Notes: generated by a model from the letters alone, not told the origin. A stretch of 64,000 bases of DNA from Pseudomonas sp. NFIX28 (GCF_900107395.1 NZ_FNPW01000004.1:248001-312000), one strand, 5' to 3'; shown: positions 33,078-42,532, counted from the stretch's first letter. A program made the numbers and translations.

Positions 33078-34226
33078 TTATTTCGCTAATCCTGCGATGC
33101 AGGGCGAAACGAACAACTCGCCCCGGTAGGCGCCCTGCAGCGTGCGCGTGCCCACCAGCAGCCACATCGACGCCAGCGCCAGGACCAGCAGGCTGCCGAA
33201 CACCGCGAAAAACGTCAGGTTCAGGGTAGCGGCCAGCTTCAGGGTGGTCAGGGCATAAACCCCCAGCGGGAAGGTGAACCCCCACCAGCCAAGGTTGAAC
33301 GGAATGCCGTCGCGCAGATAACGCAGGGTGATCAGCACCGCCACCAGCATCCACCACAGGCCGAAACCCCACAAAGTGATACCGGCCACCAGCCCCAGGC
33401 CCGCGGCGATTTCTCCAATGCCGGCCATGCCGTTGGCGGCAAAGATCGCCGGAGCGTCCGCCCCCAGCAACAACATGCCCAGCGCTCCCGTGCCAATCGG
33501 CCCCAGGGCCAGCCAGCTCGAGGCAGCCATGCTTTCGTGAGGCAGCTTATGCAAGGCCATGCGCAGCAAAAGGATGGTCAGGATGCTGAAAGCCACCGGC
33601 AACGAGAAGGCCCAAAGCACGTAGCTGGTCACCAGCATCACCAACTGCGCATGCGCGTCCGCCAGGTGCGGCGCCAGCAGCCCGCCACTGGCGGCGGCGA
33701 CTTCGGCAGCGACCACCGGCAATAGCCAGACCGCGGTCATCTGGTCGATGCGGTGCTCCTGGCGGGTAAACATCATGTAGGGAATCAGCACTCCGCAGGC
33801 CAGCGACAGCGCCACGTCCAGCCACCACAGCACCTCGGCCAGTTGCACCACGCCTTCGCCCCAGCGCGGTACGCCGAACAGCAGAAAGCCGTTGATGATG
33901 GTGGCCAGACCCATGGGAATGGTGCCGAAGAACATCGAAACCGTGGAATGCCCGAAGATCCGCCGGGCCTCGTCGAAGAACAGCACCCAGCGTGCCGCGT
34001 AGGCCGCACTGAATAATACGAACAGCAGGATAGTGAATAGCCACAGCCCCTCGGCCAACAGGTGCAGGCCCGGGATCTGCAAGGGCAACTGGGCCAGCGC
34101 CAGGGCCAGCACGCCGGTGCCCATGGTGGCGGCGAACCAGTTGGGGGTGAAATGGCGAATGGCTTCGCGAGGATGTTGCAGATGGCTCAAGGGCCGTCCG
34201 GTTCTGATGGCGTTGGGGCATGTCAT
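33078..34226 (-). CDS. TDT-family (TehA/SLAC1-type) exporter
   Basis: A 382-residue protein with about ten transmembrane helices. NWFAATMGTGVLALALAQLP and FNLGWWGFTFPLGVYALTTLKLA match the tellurite-resistance/dicarboxylate transporter (TDT) family, which includes sulfite effluxers and the plant anion channel SLAC1. The substrate here is unknown: sulfite, nitrate or C4 acids are all possible. Start ATG 34226 has a canonical CAGGAGA site; the frame is open twelve codons further. An AT-rich promoter with a 17-bp palindrome lies upstream. Confidence 0.88.
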   Translation of the reverse strand: MTCPNAIRTGRPLSHLQHPREAIRHFTPNWFAATMGTGVLALALAQLPLQIPGLHLLAEGLWLFTILLFVLFSAAYAARWVLFFDEARRIFGHSTVSMFFGTIPMGLATIINGFLLFGVPRWGEGVVQLAEVLWWLDVALSLACGVLIPYMMFTRQEHRIDQMTAVWLLPVVAAEVAAASGGLLAPHLADAHAQLVMLVTSYVLWAFSLPVAFSILTILLLRMALHKLPHESMAASSWLALGPIGTGALGMLLLGADAPAIFAANGMAGIGEIAAGLGLVAGITLWGFGLWWMLVAVLITLRYLRDGIPFNLGWWGFTFPLGVYALTTLKLAATLNLTFFAVFGSLLVLALASMWLLVGTRTLQGAYRGELFVSPCIAGLAK

Positions 34227-34310
34227 GGTGCGATCTCCTGTCCTCCGATGAGGTGGAGCCATGATAGAACCAGATCGAATATCTATATAACGGGTAATTT
34301 CTCTATCTGT

Positions 34311-34327
34311 TATCTATTCTATAGATA
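34311..34327. promoter_or_regulatory. 17-bp palindrome upstream of the TDT exporter
   Basis: TATCTAT-TCT-ATAGATA, perfect 7-bp arms, inside a 70-bp AT-rich stretch about 90 bp before the exporter start. Possible regulator-binding site; no adjacent regulator gene belongs to it. Confidence 0.45.
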
Positions 34328-34372
34328 TACAGTTCAAATCGCCCACACCTTGAGCACTGCCTCTCCGCGCGT

Positions 34373-35578
34373 TCAACTTTCCTGAGCGACGCAGCCCTTG
34401 GCGCTTTGCTGGCGCAGCAACCCAAGCAAAGCGCCCAGGGACAGCAGAATCAGCACCGCGCCATAGCCGTCGGTAGTCGCGATCAGACCAAGGCTGCGGG
34501 TCAGGTTCCCCGCCAGCAGCGAAGGCAAGCAGAACGCCAAATAACTGAGGACATAAAACGCCGACATCAACCCTGCCCGCTCATGGGACAAGGCCAGGGG
34601 CATCACGCTGCGCAAGGCACCAAGGAACCCGGAGCCAAAACCGCCGCCCGTGACCAGAGTGCCGAGGAAAAACAGCGGCAGGCTGGCGGTGTGCACGGCA
34701 ATGAGGATCAGGCTGATGCCCACGGCCAACAAACTCGCGCCCAAGCGCAGCACCTTGTCCGCCGGGCGATGGCGCAGGGAAAAAATCATCAGCGCACCGC
34801 TTAGGGTCAACACCGCGACCAGGCCGCCACCGATGAGGTTCGAGGTCGAGCCCGTCGCGGTTCGCACCAGCGATGGCGCCAACGACAGGAAAAAGCCACC
34901 GACGGCCCATACCGCCACGTCCACCGGCAAGGCCAGCCAGAGCGCTCGTCGTGCCTGGGGCGGCACATGCAAGGTCGGCCGCAGGGAAGCCCAGGCACCG
35001 GGCTGGGCACTGACCGTTTCCGGCAGGCGCCAAACGTACAGGGCCTGGGCGATAAACAGCCCGAGCAGCAGCCAGTACGCCAGTTGCAGCGGCAACGGCG
35101 CATATTCCACCAGCAAACCGCTGCCCATCGCTCCGCACGCCATCCCCAGCAATGGCGCTACGCTATTGATCAGTGGTCCCTGCTGCCGATCGGTATCCAG
35201 CAGCGCTGCGCCCAGTACGCTGGTGGCCATGCCGGTGGCGAAGCCTTGCATGAGCCGCGCAGCAATCAGCCAGGCCACACTGTCGGCCTGGATGAACAGC
35301 AGCATTGCCAGGATTTCCAGCAGCAACGCCATGCGGATCACCGGTTTACGTCCCAGATAATCCGACAGCGAACCCACGGTCAGCAGCGCTGCCAACAGGC
35401 TCAAGGCATAGACGCCGAAGATCAGGGTCAAGGTCGCCGAGGAGAATTGCAGCGCCTGCTGATACAGGTGGTACATCGGCGTCGGTACGCTGGAAGCCGC
35501 GAGAAAACTGAGTAAGGTGACCGCCTGGAACAGCAATCCGGAACGGTTTGATAATGAAGAGTCGACAGGATTGGACAT
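34373..35578 (-). CDS. MFS transporter (putative drug or metabolite efflux)
   Basis: A 401-residue transporter of about twelve helices. MFS motif A appears as GSLSDYLGRKPVIRMALLLE between helices 2 and 3. AARLMQGFATGMATSVLGA is the motif B region. Start ATG 35578 with GGAG upstream; an in-frame GTG two codons earlier is less likely. Divergent from a TetR regulator, the usual layout for a repressor-controlled exporter; substrate unknown. Confidence 0.87.
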   Translation of the reverse strand: MSNPVDSSLSNRSGLLFQAVTLLSFLAASSVPTPMYHLYQQALQFSSATLTLIFGVYALSLLAALLTVGSLSDYLGRKPVIRMALLLEILAMLLFIQADSVAWLIAARLMQGFATGMATSVLGAALLDTDRQQGPLINSVAPLLGMACGAMGSGLLVEYAPLPLQLAYWLLLGLFIAQALYVWRLPETVSAQPGAWASLRPTLHVPPQARRALWLALPVDVAVWAVGGFFLSLAPSLVRTATGSTSNLIGGGLVAVLTLSGALMIFSLRHRPADKVLRLGASLLAVGISLILIAVHTASLPLFFLGTLVTGGGFGSGFLGALRSVMPLALSHERAGLMSAFYVLSYLAFCLPSLLAGNLTRSLGLIATTDGYGAVLILLSLGALLGLLRQQSAKGCVAQES

Positions 35579-35585
35579 GCGCACG

Positions 35586-35618
35586 CTCCGCTAAAGCTAA
35601 TTTTTTGCTTTTGCGGAG
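35586..35618. promoter_or_regulatory. Inverted repeat in the MFS-TetR divergent promoter
   Basis: Arms CTCCGCTAAAGC (35586-35597) and GCTTTTGCGGAG (35607-35618) pair at 11 of 12 positions around 9 nt. The left arm covers the ribosome site of the MFS gene. A related GCTTT/AAAGC pattern recurs at 35638-35652. Candidate TetR operator, or a hairpin masking the ribosome site. Confidence 0.5.
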
Positions 35619-35670
35619 TGTGCTACCGCCTCGCTCTTAAAGCAAATTCTTTGTGTTAAGGTTCGATCCC

Positions 35671-36216
35671 ATGGCTATTAAAGAAGGTTTACGCCCAGGC
35701 GGGCGCAGCGCCCGGGTGCAGGAATCCATCCACTCGGCAGTCCGTGAACTCCTCGAAGAACAGGAGCGTTCGACCCTGACCGTACCGCAAATCGCCGTCC
35801 GTGCCGGTGTCACGCCTTCGACTATCTATCGACGCTGGGGCGATTTATCGGCGCTGCTGGCGGATGTCGCCCTCGAACGCATGCGCCCGGACAGCGAACC
35901 GGCCGCTACCGGCAGCCTGCGCGGCGACCTGCAAGCCTGGGCCGAACAGTACCTCGATGAAATGAGCTCCGAGCCGGGTCGCAACATGATGCGCGACGTG
36001 CAACGCAGCACCACGCCCGGCTATTGCGCGAACATTCTCAGCGGGCAACTGCAGATCATCCTCGATCGCCACCGACACAACGAAGCGGCCTTGCCCAGCG
36101 TCGATCACCTGCTGAACATGGTGGTGGCGCCAACGGTGTTCCGCATCCTGTTCGCCGCAGAACCGCTTGAAGTAGAGCAATTGCACACGCTGATCGACAT
36201 CGCCCTGCGGTCTTGA
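35671..36216 (+). CDS. TetR/AcrR-family transcriptional regulator
   Basis: A 181-residue regulator. The N-terminal HTH (about residues 15-60) contains LTVPQIAVRAGVTPSTIYRRWGD, the TetR signature. The C-terminal ligand domain resembles the TetR_C group with RDVQRSTTPGYCANILSGQ. Divergent from the MFS transporter, which it likely represses. ATG 35671 preferred, with AAGG upstream; an in-frame GTG at 35653 is possible. Confidence 0.88.
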   Translation: MAIKEGLRPGGRSARVQESIHSAVRELLEEQERSTLTVPQIAVRAGVTPSTIYRRWGDLSALLADVALERMRPDSEPAATGSLRGDLQAWAEQYLDEMSSEPGRNMMRDVQRSTTPGYCANILSGQLQIILDRHRHNEAALPSVDHLLNMVVAPTVFRILFAAEPLEVEQLHTLIDIALRS

Positions 36217-36396
36217 GCCGCCAGCGCGGCCCCCACCCGAAAATACGCGTTTGCAATAGAGGCTGGCCGGCGCCCCTTTTCCCCTGCGACACCTGGCCGC
36301 GCCAATACCTTGGTCGACACTGACGAACCCCGAACATCGTGCGAGACTGTCTGACCGGGCTGGAGTGCCCGGCGCGCCTTTATGTTCGGAGTTCCC

Positions 36397-39300
36397 ATGT
36401 CGCTGTCCAGCGGGCTGATTGCCATCGTCGCCCTGGCCTATATGGCCATCATGTTCGCCATCGCCTTTTACGGTGACCGTCGCAGCGCGCCCTTGCCGCC
36501 GCGGGTGCGTGCCTGGGTGTACAGCCTGTCGCTGGCGGTGTATTGCACCAGCTGGACCTTCTTCGGCGCCGTGGGCCAGGCCGCCGAACAACTCTGGTCG
36601 TTCTTGCCGATCTATCTGGGACCAATCCTGCTGCTGGTGCTGGCGCCTTGGGTCCTGCAAAAAATGGTGATGATCAGCAAGCAGGAGAACATCACCTCCA
36701 TCGCCGACTTCATCGCCGCGCGCTACGGCAAGTCCCAGACCCTGGCGGTGGTGGTGGCGCTGATCTGCCTGGTCGGCGTGCTTCCTTACATAGCCTTGCA
36801 GCTCAAGGGCATCGTGCTCGGCGTAGACCTGCTGATCGGCGCAGGCGCCGACACCATGGGCACCCGCGCCCAGGACACGGCGCTGATCGTGTCGCTGATC
36901 CTGGCGCTGTTCACCATCGTCTTCGGCACCCGCAACCTCGACGCCACCGAACACCACCGCGGCATGGTGCTGGCAATCGCCTTCGAATCCCTGGTCAAGC
37001 TGCTGGCCTTTCTTGCGGTCGGCGCCTTTGTCACTTATGGCCTGTACGACGGTTTCGACGACCTGTTCAGCCAGGCCATGCTCGCCCCGCGCCTGGAGCA
37101 GTACTGGAAGGAAACCATCAACTGGCCGTCGATGGTGGTGCAGACCGGCGTCGCCATGATGGCGATCATCTGCCTGCCGCGGCAGTTCCACGTCACCGTG
37201 GTGGAGAACATCGAGCCCCAGGACCTGCGCCTGGCCAAGTGGGTGTTCCCCGCCTACCTGGCCCTGGCCGCGCTGTTCGTGGTGCCGATCGCCCTGGCCG
37301 GGCAGATGATGTTGCCCAGCTCGGTCCTGCCGGATTCGTTCGTCATCAGCCTGCCCCTGGCCCAGGCCCATCCGGCCCTGGCCGTGCTGGCCTTTATCGG
37401 TGGCGCGTCGGCCGCCACCGGCATGGTGATCGTCGCCAGCGTGGCGCTCTCGACCATGGTTTCCAACGACATGCTGCTGCCCTGGCTGCTGCGCCGGCAG
37501 AGTGCCGAACGGCCGTTCGAAGTGTTCCGTCACTGGATGCTCTCGGTGCGCCGGGTCAGCATCGTGGTCATCCTGCTACTGGCCTATGTCAGCTATCGCT
37601 TGCTGGGGTCCACCGCGAGCCTGGCGACCATCGGCCAGATCGCCTTCGCCGCCGTGACTCAACTGGCGCCGGCCATGCTCGGCGCGCTGTACTGGAAGCA
37701 GGCCAATCGCCGCGGCGTGTTCGCCGGCCTGGCGGCCGGTACCTTCCTGTGGTTCTACACCCTGGTCCTGCCGATCGCCGCCCACAGCCTGGGCTGGTCG
37801 CTGAGCAGCTTCCCGGGCCTGGCCTGGCTGCACGGCAACCCGCTGAACCTGCCGATTACGCCATTGACCCAGGGCGTGGTGCTGTCGCTGGCCGGCAACT
37901 TCACGCTGTTTGCCTGGGTCTCGGTGCTGTCGCGCACGCGGGTTTCGGAACACTGGCAGGCCGGGCGTTTCATTGGCCAGGAAATCAGCGGCCGCCCCAG
38001 CTCCCGATCGATGCTCTCGGTGCAGATCGACGACCTGCTCAAGCTCGCCGCGCGCTTTGTCGGGGAAGAACGGGCCCGCCAGAGCTTTATCCGGTTTGCC
38101 TACCGCCAGGGCAAAGGCTTCAACCCCAACCAGAACGCCGACGGCGAATGGATCGCCCATACCGAGCGCCTGCTGGCCGGCGTACTCGGCGCCTCGTCCA
38201 CGCGCGCGGTGGTCAAGGCGGCCATCGAAGGGCGGGAAATGCAGCTTGAGGACGTGGTGAAGATCGCCGACGAAGCCTCGGAAGTGCTGCAATTCAACCG
38301 CGCCTTGCTGCAGGGAGCGATCGAGAACATCAGCCAGGGCATCAGCGTGGTCGACCAGTCCCTCAGGCTGGTGGCCTGGAACCGACGCTACCTGGAACTG
38401 TTCAATTATCCGGACGGGCTGATCAGCGTCGGCCGACCGATCGCCGACATCATTCGCCATAACGCCGAGCGTGGCCTGTGCGGGCCGGGCGAGGCCGAGG
38501 TGCATGTCGCCCGTCGCCTGCACTGGATGCGCCAGGGCCGCGCCCATACCTCCGAGCGCCTGTTTCCCAATGGGCGGGTGATCGAGCTGATCGGCAACCC
38601 GATGCCGGGCGGCGGGTTTGTCATGAGCTTCACCGACATCACCCCCTTCCGCGAAGCCGAACAGGCCCTCACCGAGGCCAACGAAGGCCTGGAACAGCGG
38701 GTCGCCGAACGGACCCAGGAACTGTCGCAACTCAACGCCGCGCTGACCGAGGCCAAGGGCACCGCCGAGGCCGCCAACCAGTCCAAGACCCGCTTTCTGG
38801 CGGCCGTCAGCCACGACCTGATGCAACCACTGAACGCTGCCCGGCTGTTCTCCGCCGCCCTCTCCCATCAGGACGACGGCTTGTCCGCCGAAGCACAGCA
38901 ACTGGTCCAGCACCTGGACAGTTCCCTGCGCTCCGCTGAAGACCTGATCAGCGACCTGCTGGACATCTCCCGCCTGGAAAACGGCAAAATCAATCCGGAG
39001 CGCAAGCCATTCGTGCTCAACGAGCTGTTCGATACCCTGGGTGCCGAATTCAAGGCGCTGGCCCAGGAACAGGGTTTGCAATTCCGCTTGCGTGGCAGCC
39101 GCCTCAGGGTCGACAGCGACATCAAGCTGTTGCGCAGGGTGCTGCAGAACTTCCTGACCAACGCCTTCCGTTACGCCAAGGGGCCTGTACTGCTAGGCGT
39201 GCGCCGCCGCGGCGGCCAACTGTGCCTGGAGGTCTGGGACCGCGGGCCGGGCATTCCACTGGACAAGCAGCAAGTGATCTTCGAAGAGTTCAAGCGCCTC

Positions 39301-39867
39301 GACAGTCACCAGACCCGCGCCGAAAAAGGCCTGGGCCTGGGCCTGGCGATCGCCGATGGCTTGTGTCGCGTCCTCGGTCATGGCTTGCAGGTTCGGTCCT
39401 GGCCGGGCAAGGGCAGCGTCTTCAGTGTCAGCGTGCCCCTGGCCAAGGCAGCCGTCAGCGCGCCGGGACAGGTGGCCGAACTCAACGGCCACCTGCTGTC
39501 CGGCGCCCAGGTACTCTGTGTCGATAATGAAGACAGCATCCTGATCGGCATGAACAGCCTGCTCACCCGCTGGGGCTGCCAGGTCTGGACTGCGCGCAAC
39601 CGGGAAGAATGCGCCGCGCTGCTTGGCGACGGCGTGCGCCCGCAACTGGCGCTGGTGGACTATCACCTGGACGATGGCGAAACCGGCACCGAGGTCATGG
39701 CCTGGCTGCGCACCCAGTTGGGTGATCCGGTACCTGGCGTGGTGATCAGCGCCGACGGACGCCCCGAGATGGTCGCCGAAGTACACGCCGCCGGGCTGGA
39801 CTACCTGCCCAAGCCGGTGAAGCCGGCGGCGCTGCGAGCGCTGCTGAGCCGCCACTTGCCACTCTGA
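36397..39867 (+). CDS. mxtR: SSS-transporter-like hybrid sensor histidine kinase/response regulator (MxtR/CrbS type)
   Basis: A 1156-residue membrane sensor. Residues about 1-520 form a sodium:solute symporter (SLC5-like) domain of about 13 helices. A PAS domain (about 645-770) follows, then a coiled segment, HisKA with His806 in AAVSHDLMQPLN, HATPase with NFLTNAFRYA, DRGPGIP and GLGLGLAI, and a receiver with Asp1088 in LVDYHLDDGETG. This order matches CrbS of Vibrio and MxtR of Pseudomonas, which act with a LuxR-type partner on acetate use and virulence traits; the symbol rests on architecture and recalled synteny. Start ATG 36397 has GGAG upstream. No response-regulator partner is adjacent. 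Confidence 0.88.
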   Translation: MSLSSGLIAIVALAYMAIMFAIAFYGDRRSAPLPPRVRAWVYSLSLAVYCTSWTFFGAVGQAAEQLWSFLPIYLGPILLLVLAPWVLQKMVMISKQENITSIADFIAARYGKSQTLAVVVALICLVGVLPYIALQLKGIVLGVDLLIGAGADTMGTRAQDTALIVSLILALFTIVFGTRNLDATEHHRGMVLAIAFESLVKLLAFLAVGAFVTYGLYDGFDDLFSQAMLAPRLEQYWKETINWPSMVVQTGVAMMAIICLPRQFHVTVVENIEPQDLRLAKWVFPAYLALAALFVVPIALAGQMMLPSSVLPDSFVISLPLAQAHPALAVLAFIGGASAATGMVIVASVALSTMVSNDMLLPWLLRRQSAERPFEVFRHWMLSVRRVSIVVILLLAYVSYRLLGSTASLATIGQIAFAAVTQLAPAMLGALYWKQANRRGVFAGLAAGTFLWFYTLVLPIAAHSLGWSLSSFPGLAWLHGNPLNLPITPLTQGVVLSLAGNFTLFAWVSVLSRTRVSEHWQAGRFIGQEISGRPSSRSMLSVQIDDLLKLAARFVGEERARQSFIRFAYRQGKGFNPNQNADGEWIAHTERLLAGVLGASSTRAVVKAAIEGREMQLEDVVKIADEASEVLQFNRALLQGAIENISQGISVVDQSLRLVAWNRRYLELFNYPDGLISVGRPIADIIRHNAERGLCGPGEAEVHVARRLHWMRQGRAHTSERLFPNGRVIELIGNPMPGGGFVMSFTDITPFREAEQALTEANEGLEQRVAERTQELSQLNAALTEAKGTAEAANQSKTRFLAAVSHDLMQPLNAARLFSAALSHQDDGLSAEAQQLVQHLDSSLRSAEDLISDLLDISRLENGKINPERKPFVLNELFDTLGAEFKALAQEQGLQFRLRGSRLRVDSDIKLLRRVLQNFLTNAFRYAKGPVLLGVRRRGGQLCLEVWDRGPGIPLDKQQVIFEEFKRLDSHQTRAEKGLGLGLAIADGLCRVLGHGLQVRSWPGKGSVFSVSVPLAKAAVSAPGQVAELNGHLLSGAQVLCVDNEDSILIGMNSLLTRWGCQVWTARNREECAALLGDGVRPQLALVDYHLDDGETGTEVMAWLRTQLGDPVPGVVISADGRPEMVAEVHAAGLDYLPKPVKPAALRALLSRHLPL

Positions 39868-39885
39868 AGTTTCTCTAGCCGCCGA

Positions 39886-41367
39886 TCAATCCGGCAGTTC
39901 GAGCATTGCCCCGTCGGCATCGGTCATCGCCCGCTCCAGCAGGTCTGCCGGCAGGCTCTTGCTGGCGCGCGCGCCGAGCAAGCGCAATTGCTCGCTGCGG
40001 CTGACCAGGTTGCCACGCCCCTCGGTCAGCTTGTTACGTGCGGCGCTGTAGGCCTTGTCCAGCTGCTGCAGGCGATTGCCGACTTCGTCCAGGTCCTGAA
40101 TGAACAACACGAACTTGTCGTACAGCCAACCGGCGCGTTCGGCGATTTCCCGGGCGTTCTGGCTTTGCCGTTCCTGCTTCCACAGGCTGTCGATCACTCG
40201 CAGCGTGGCCAGCAAAGTGGTCGGGCTGACAATCACGATATTGCGGTCGAAGGCTTCCTGGAACAGATTGGGTTCAGCCTGCAAGGCGGCGGAAAAAGCT
40301 GCCTCGATAGGCACGAAGAGCAATACGAAATCCAGGCTGTGCAAGCCTTCCAGGCGCTTGTAGTCCTTGCCGGCCAGACCTTTGACATGATTGCGCAAGG
40401 ACAGCACGTGCTGCTTCAGCGCCGCCTGGCCGATCACCTCATCGTCCGCGGCGACGAACTGCTGGTAGGCGGTCAGGCTGACCTTGGAATCCACCACCAC
40501 CTGCTTGTCGCCCGGCAACAGGATCAGCACGTCAGGCTGGAAGCGCTCGCCGTCCGGCCCCTTGAGGCTGACTTGGGTCTGGTATTCGCGGCCCTTTTCC
40601 AGGCCGGCATGCTCCAGCACTCGCTCAAGAATCAGTTCGCCCCAGTTGCCTTGGGTCTTCTGGCCCTTGAGCGCGCGGGTCAGGTTGGTCGCTTCGTCGC
40701 TCAGGCGCAGGTTCAGTTGTTGCAGGCGCTCAAGTTCCTTGCCCAGGGAAAAACGCTCGCGCGCCTCGGCCTGGTAACTTTCCTCGACCCGCTTCTCGAA
40801 GGACTGAATGCGCTCCTTGAGCGGGTCGAGCAATTGTCCGAGACGCTGCTGGCTGTTCTCGGCAAAACGCTGCTCACGCTCGTCGAAGATCTTGCCCGCC
40901 AGCTCGGCGAACTGCGCCCGCAGCTCATCCCGCGAACCTTGCAGATCACTCAGGCGTTGTTGGTGGCTTTCCTGCTGCTCGCGCAATTCGGCATTCAAGG
41001 ATGCGGCCTGGGCGTCCAGGCGCCGCAGCTCAGCTTCCTTGTTGGCCCGCTCCAGGTTCCAGGCGTGGGCGGCATCCCGGGCGTTGTCGCGCTCGATCTG
41101 CAGCAACTCGACTTCCCGGCGCACCGCCGCCAGATCGGCCTGCTTTACAGCGTTGGCCTGGCCAAGGTCGCTGATTTCATCGCGGCAGGCATCGAGCTGC
41201 GCATTCAAGCCATCCTGCGCCAGCAATGCAGTGGCCAGGCGCTCTTCCAGGAGAGAGAGTTCAGTTTGTCGGGAGCTCAGGCGACGCTGCAGTTGCCAGG
41301 CGAACGCCATCAAGGGCAATGCCGCGCCTGCCAGACCAAGCAATACGCTGGTCAAGTCCATAGCCAT
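39886..41367 (-). CDS. rmuC: DNA recombination protein RmuC
   Basis: A 493-residue protein. A hydrophobic N-terminal helix is followed by a long coiled coil (about residues 30-190). A nuclease-like domain (about 230-420) then contains GNWGELILERVLEHAGL, PDVLILLPGDKQVVVDSKVSL and FVPIEAAFSAAL. It is thought to limit DNA inversions at short repeats. ATG 41367 is preferred because GGAG lies five nt upstream; ATG 41361 is an alternative. Confidence 0.93.
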   Translation of the reverse strand: MAMDLTSVLLGLAGAALPLMAFAWQLQRRLSSRQTELSLLEERLATALLAQDGLNAQLDACRDEISDLGQANAVKQADLAAVRREVELLQIERDNARDAAHAWNLERANKEAELRRLDAQAASLNAELREQQESHQQRLSDLQGSRDELRAQFAELAGKIFDEREQRFAENSQQRLGQLLDPLKERIQSFEKRVEESYQAEARERFSLGKELERLQQLNLRLSDEATNLTRALKGQKTQGNWGELILERVLEHAGLEKGREYQTQVSLKGPDGERFQPDVLILLPGDKQVVVDSKVSLTAYQQFVAADDEVIGQAALKQHVLSLRNHVKGLAGKDYKRLEGLHSLDFVLLFVPIEAAFSAALQAEPNLFQEAFDRNIVIVSPTTLLATLRVIDSLWKQERQSQNAREIAERAGWLYDKFVLFIQDLDEVGNRLQQLDKAYSAARNKLTEGRGNLVSRSEQLRLLGARASKSLPADLLERAMTDADGAMLELPD

Positions 41368-41428
41368 AGCCACTCCAGACAATGAAATAAAGCTTGAAGG
41401 TTAACCAAGCGACCGAGGCTTGGACAGC

Positions 41429-41752
41429 TCAGTCTTCGATCTGGTCAAGCGCCTGCTGGGCCCGGCGATCGCCAGCCCGTGCGGCCTGGCGTAGCAGGTC
41501 ATGACCGATACGCCGGTCGCGGGCATTGCCACATTCGCGGCACATCAGCTGGCCAAGACGACTCTGCGCCGCCACGACCCCTTCCCGGGCTGGCTGCTTG
41601 AGCAAACGCCCGGCAAAGTGCTTGACGTTCCGGTTATCACCCAGGCGCGGGCTATCGAGCAGCCACATGGCCACACGCAACGAAAAACGCTTGGGTTCGG
41701 TAACACTGGAGGAGGCAGAGGTAACTGAAGGTGACACTGAGCGAAACTTCAT
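41429..41752 (-). CDS. Sel1-like repeat protein
   Basis: A 107-residue protein. The N-terminal 35 residues are Ser/Thr-rich (KFRSVSPSVTSASSSV) and may be disordered. The C-terminal part carries helical repeats AAQSRLGQLMCRECGNARD and GHDLLRQAARAGDRRAQQALDQ. It resembles other short Sel1-type proteins. No strong ribosome site supports the chosen ATG; an internal start near RFSLRVAMWLL is possible. No partner is evident. Confidence 0.68.
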   Translation of the reverse strand: MKFRSVSPSVTSASSSVTEPKRFSLRVAMWLLDSPRLGDNRNVKHFAGRLLKQPAREGVVAAQSRLGQLMCRECGNARDRRIGHDLLRQAARAGDRRAQQALDQIED

Positions 41753-41857
41753 AAAGCACTGTAGGGCAGATCGGAAGGCGCGCCACTCTACTCCTTTTTT
41801 CGCACGCGTAAAGTCGAAAAAAAGTCGGCACGCCCGTGCTAGAGCAAGCGCTTGGGA

Positions 41858-41989
41858 CAATCCACAGAAGCTGTGGATAACTCAGTGGACAACCGCCCTA
41901 CAAGTCGCCGAAAGCCGCATGGGACGGGGCCCGCAGTCAAACTGACGATTTTTTCACCAGTAAAAAAAACCGATGTTTTTCATTGACTT
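41858..41989. promoter_or_regulatory. DnaA-box palindrome element, copy B
   Basis: CAATCCACA, 5 nt, then TGTGGATAA (41872-41880). One box matches the DnaA consensus fully and the other at 7 of 9 positions. The following ~108 nt align with copy A (23530-23646) with one indel, sharing GTGgACA, CGAAAGCC, TTTTTT, AAAAAAAACC and TTTCATTGACTT. Confidence 0.7.
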
Positions 41990-42298
41990 AAATTTTCATC
42001 GCAGGCATTGGAGGCCCTGGCAGCCGAGGTGACAGCTCGGTGACAACCTGCGCAACTATTGTGCACAAGTACCCTCGATCCGGTTATATCGGCGCAGTTT
42101 TTTTGTCTATTCGCAGAACAACAACAGCCAAGACGAAAATGCCAGTAACAGGTTTTTCCGCTTATCCCTGACCAATGGCTGGGCGATTGCGCCGATGCGC
42201 TCGATCCGGACCATGCATAACCATTTTCCTAGCATACTTGCATCAAGATCATCAATTCGTTATCATCCACAGCGTTAGTACCAAGCTGAAAGTCAATT

Positions 42299-42532
42299 CT
42301 GGTCGAACAAGTCCCCCGGTTCAGCTTCCCTGAAGAGAAGTTTCTACCGACTACACGGGATCGACCACCTCGCTGGTTTCCAGGTAAATCTTTCGCCGAC
42401 ACCGCCTTTGAACATATTGCAAAGGATGTCGCGAAGCTCTTTTACTCTGACCGAACCAACCTGCAAATTGATCAGGATCTTCACCTGGGGGTCAGAACCT
42501 TACCCCCCCGCTGTGATTGCCTGCCCTCCTAA
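42299..42532 (+). other. Open frame of 77 codons lacking a normal start codon
   Basis: Reading from CTG 42299 the frame encodes 77 residues with a protein-like mix (PRFSFPEEKFLPTTRDRPP, SFADTAFEHIAKDVAKLFY) before TAA. There is a TGA at 42287-42289 and no ATG, GTG or TTG in frame before the conserved-looking part. It may be a gene remnant, use a rare start, or be chance. Confidence 0.3.

Noticed and set aside
35845..37533. Long minus-strand open frame opposite the TetR gene and the start of mxtR
   Set aside because: Product is His/Gln/Arg-rich low-complexity sequence typical of antisense reading, with no ribosome site, and both genes opposite are well supported.
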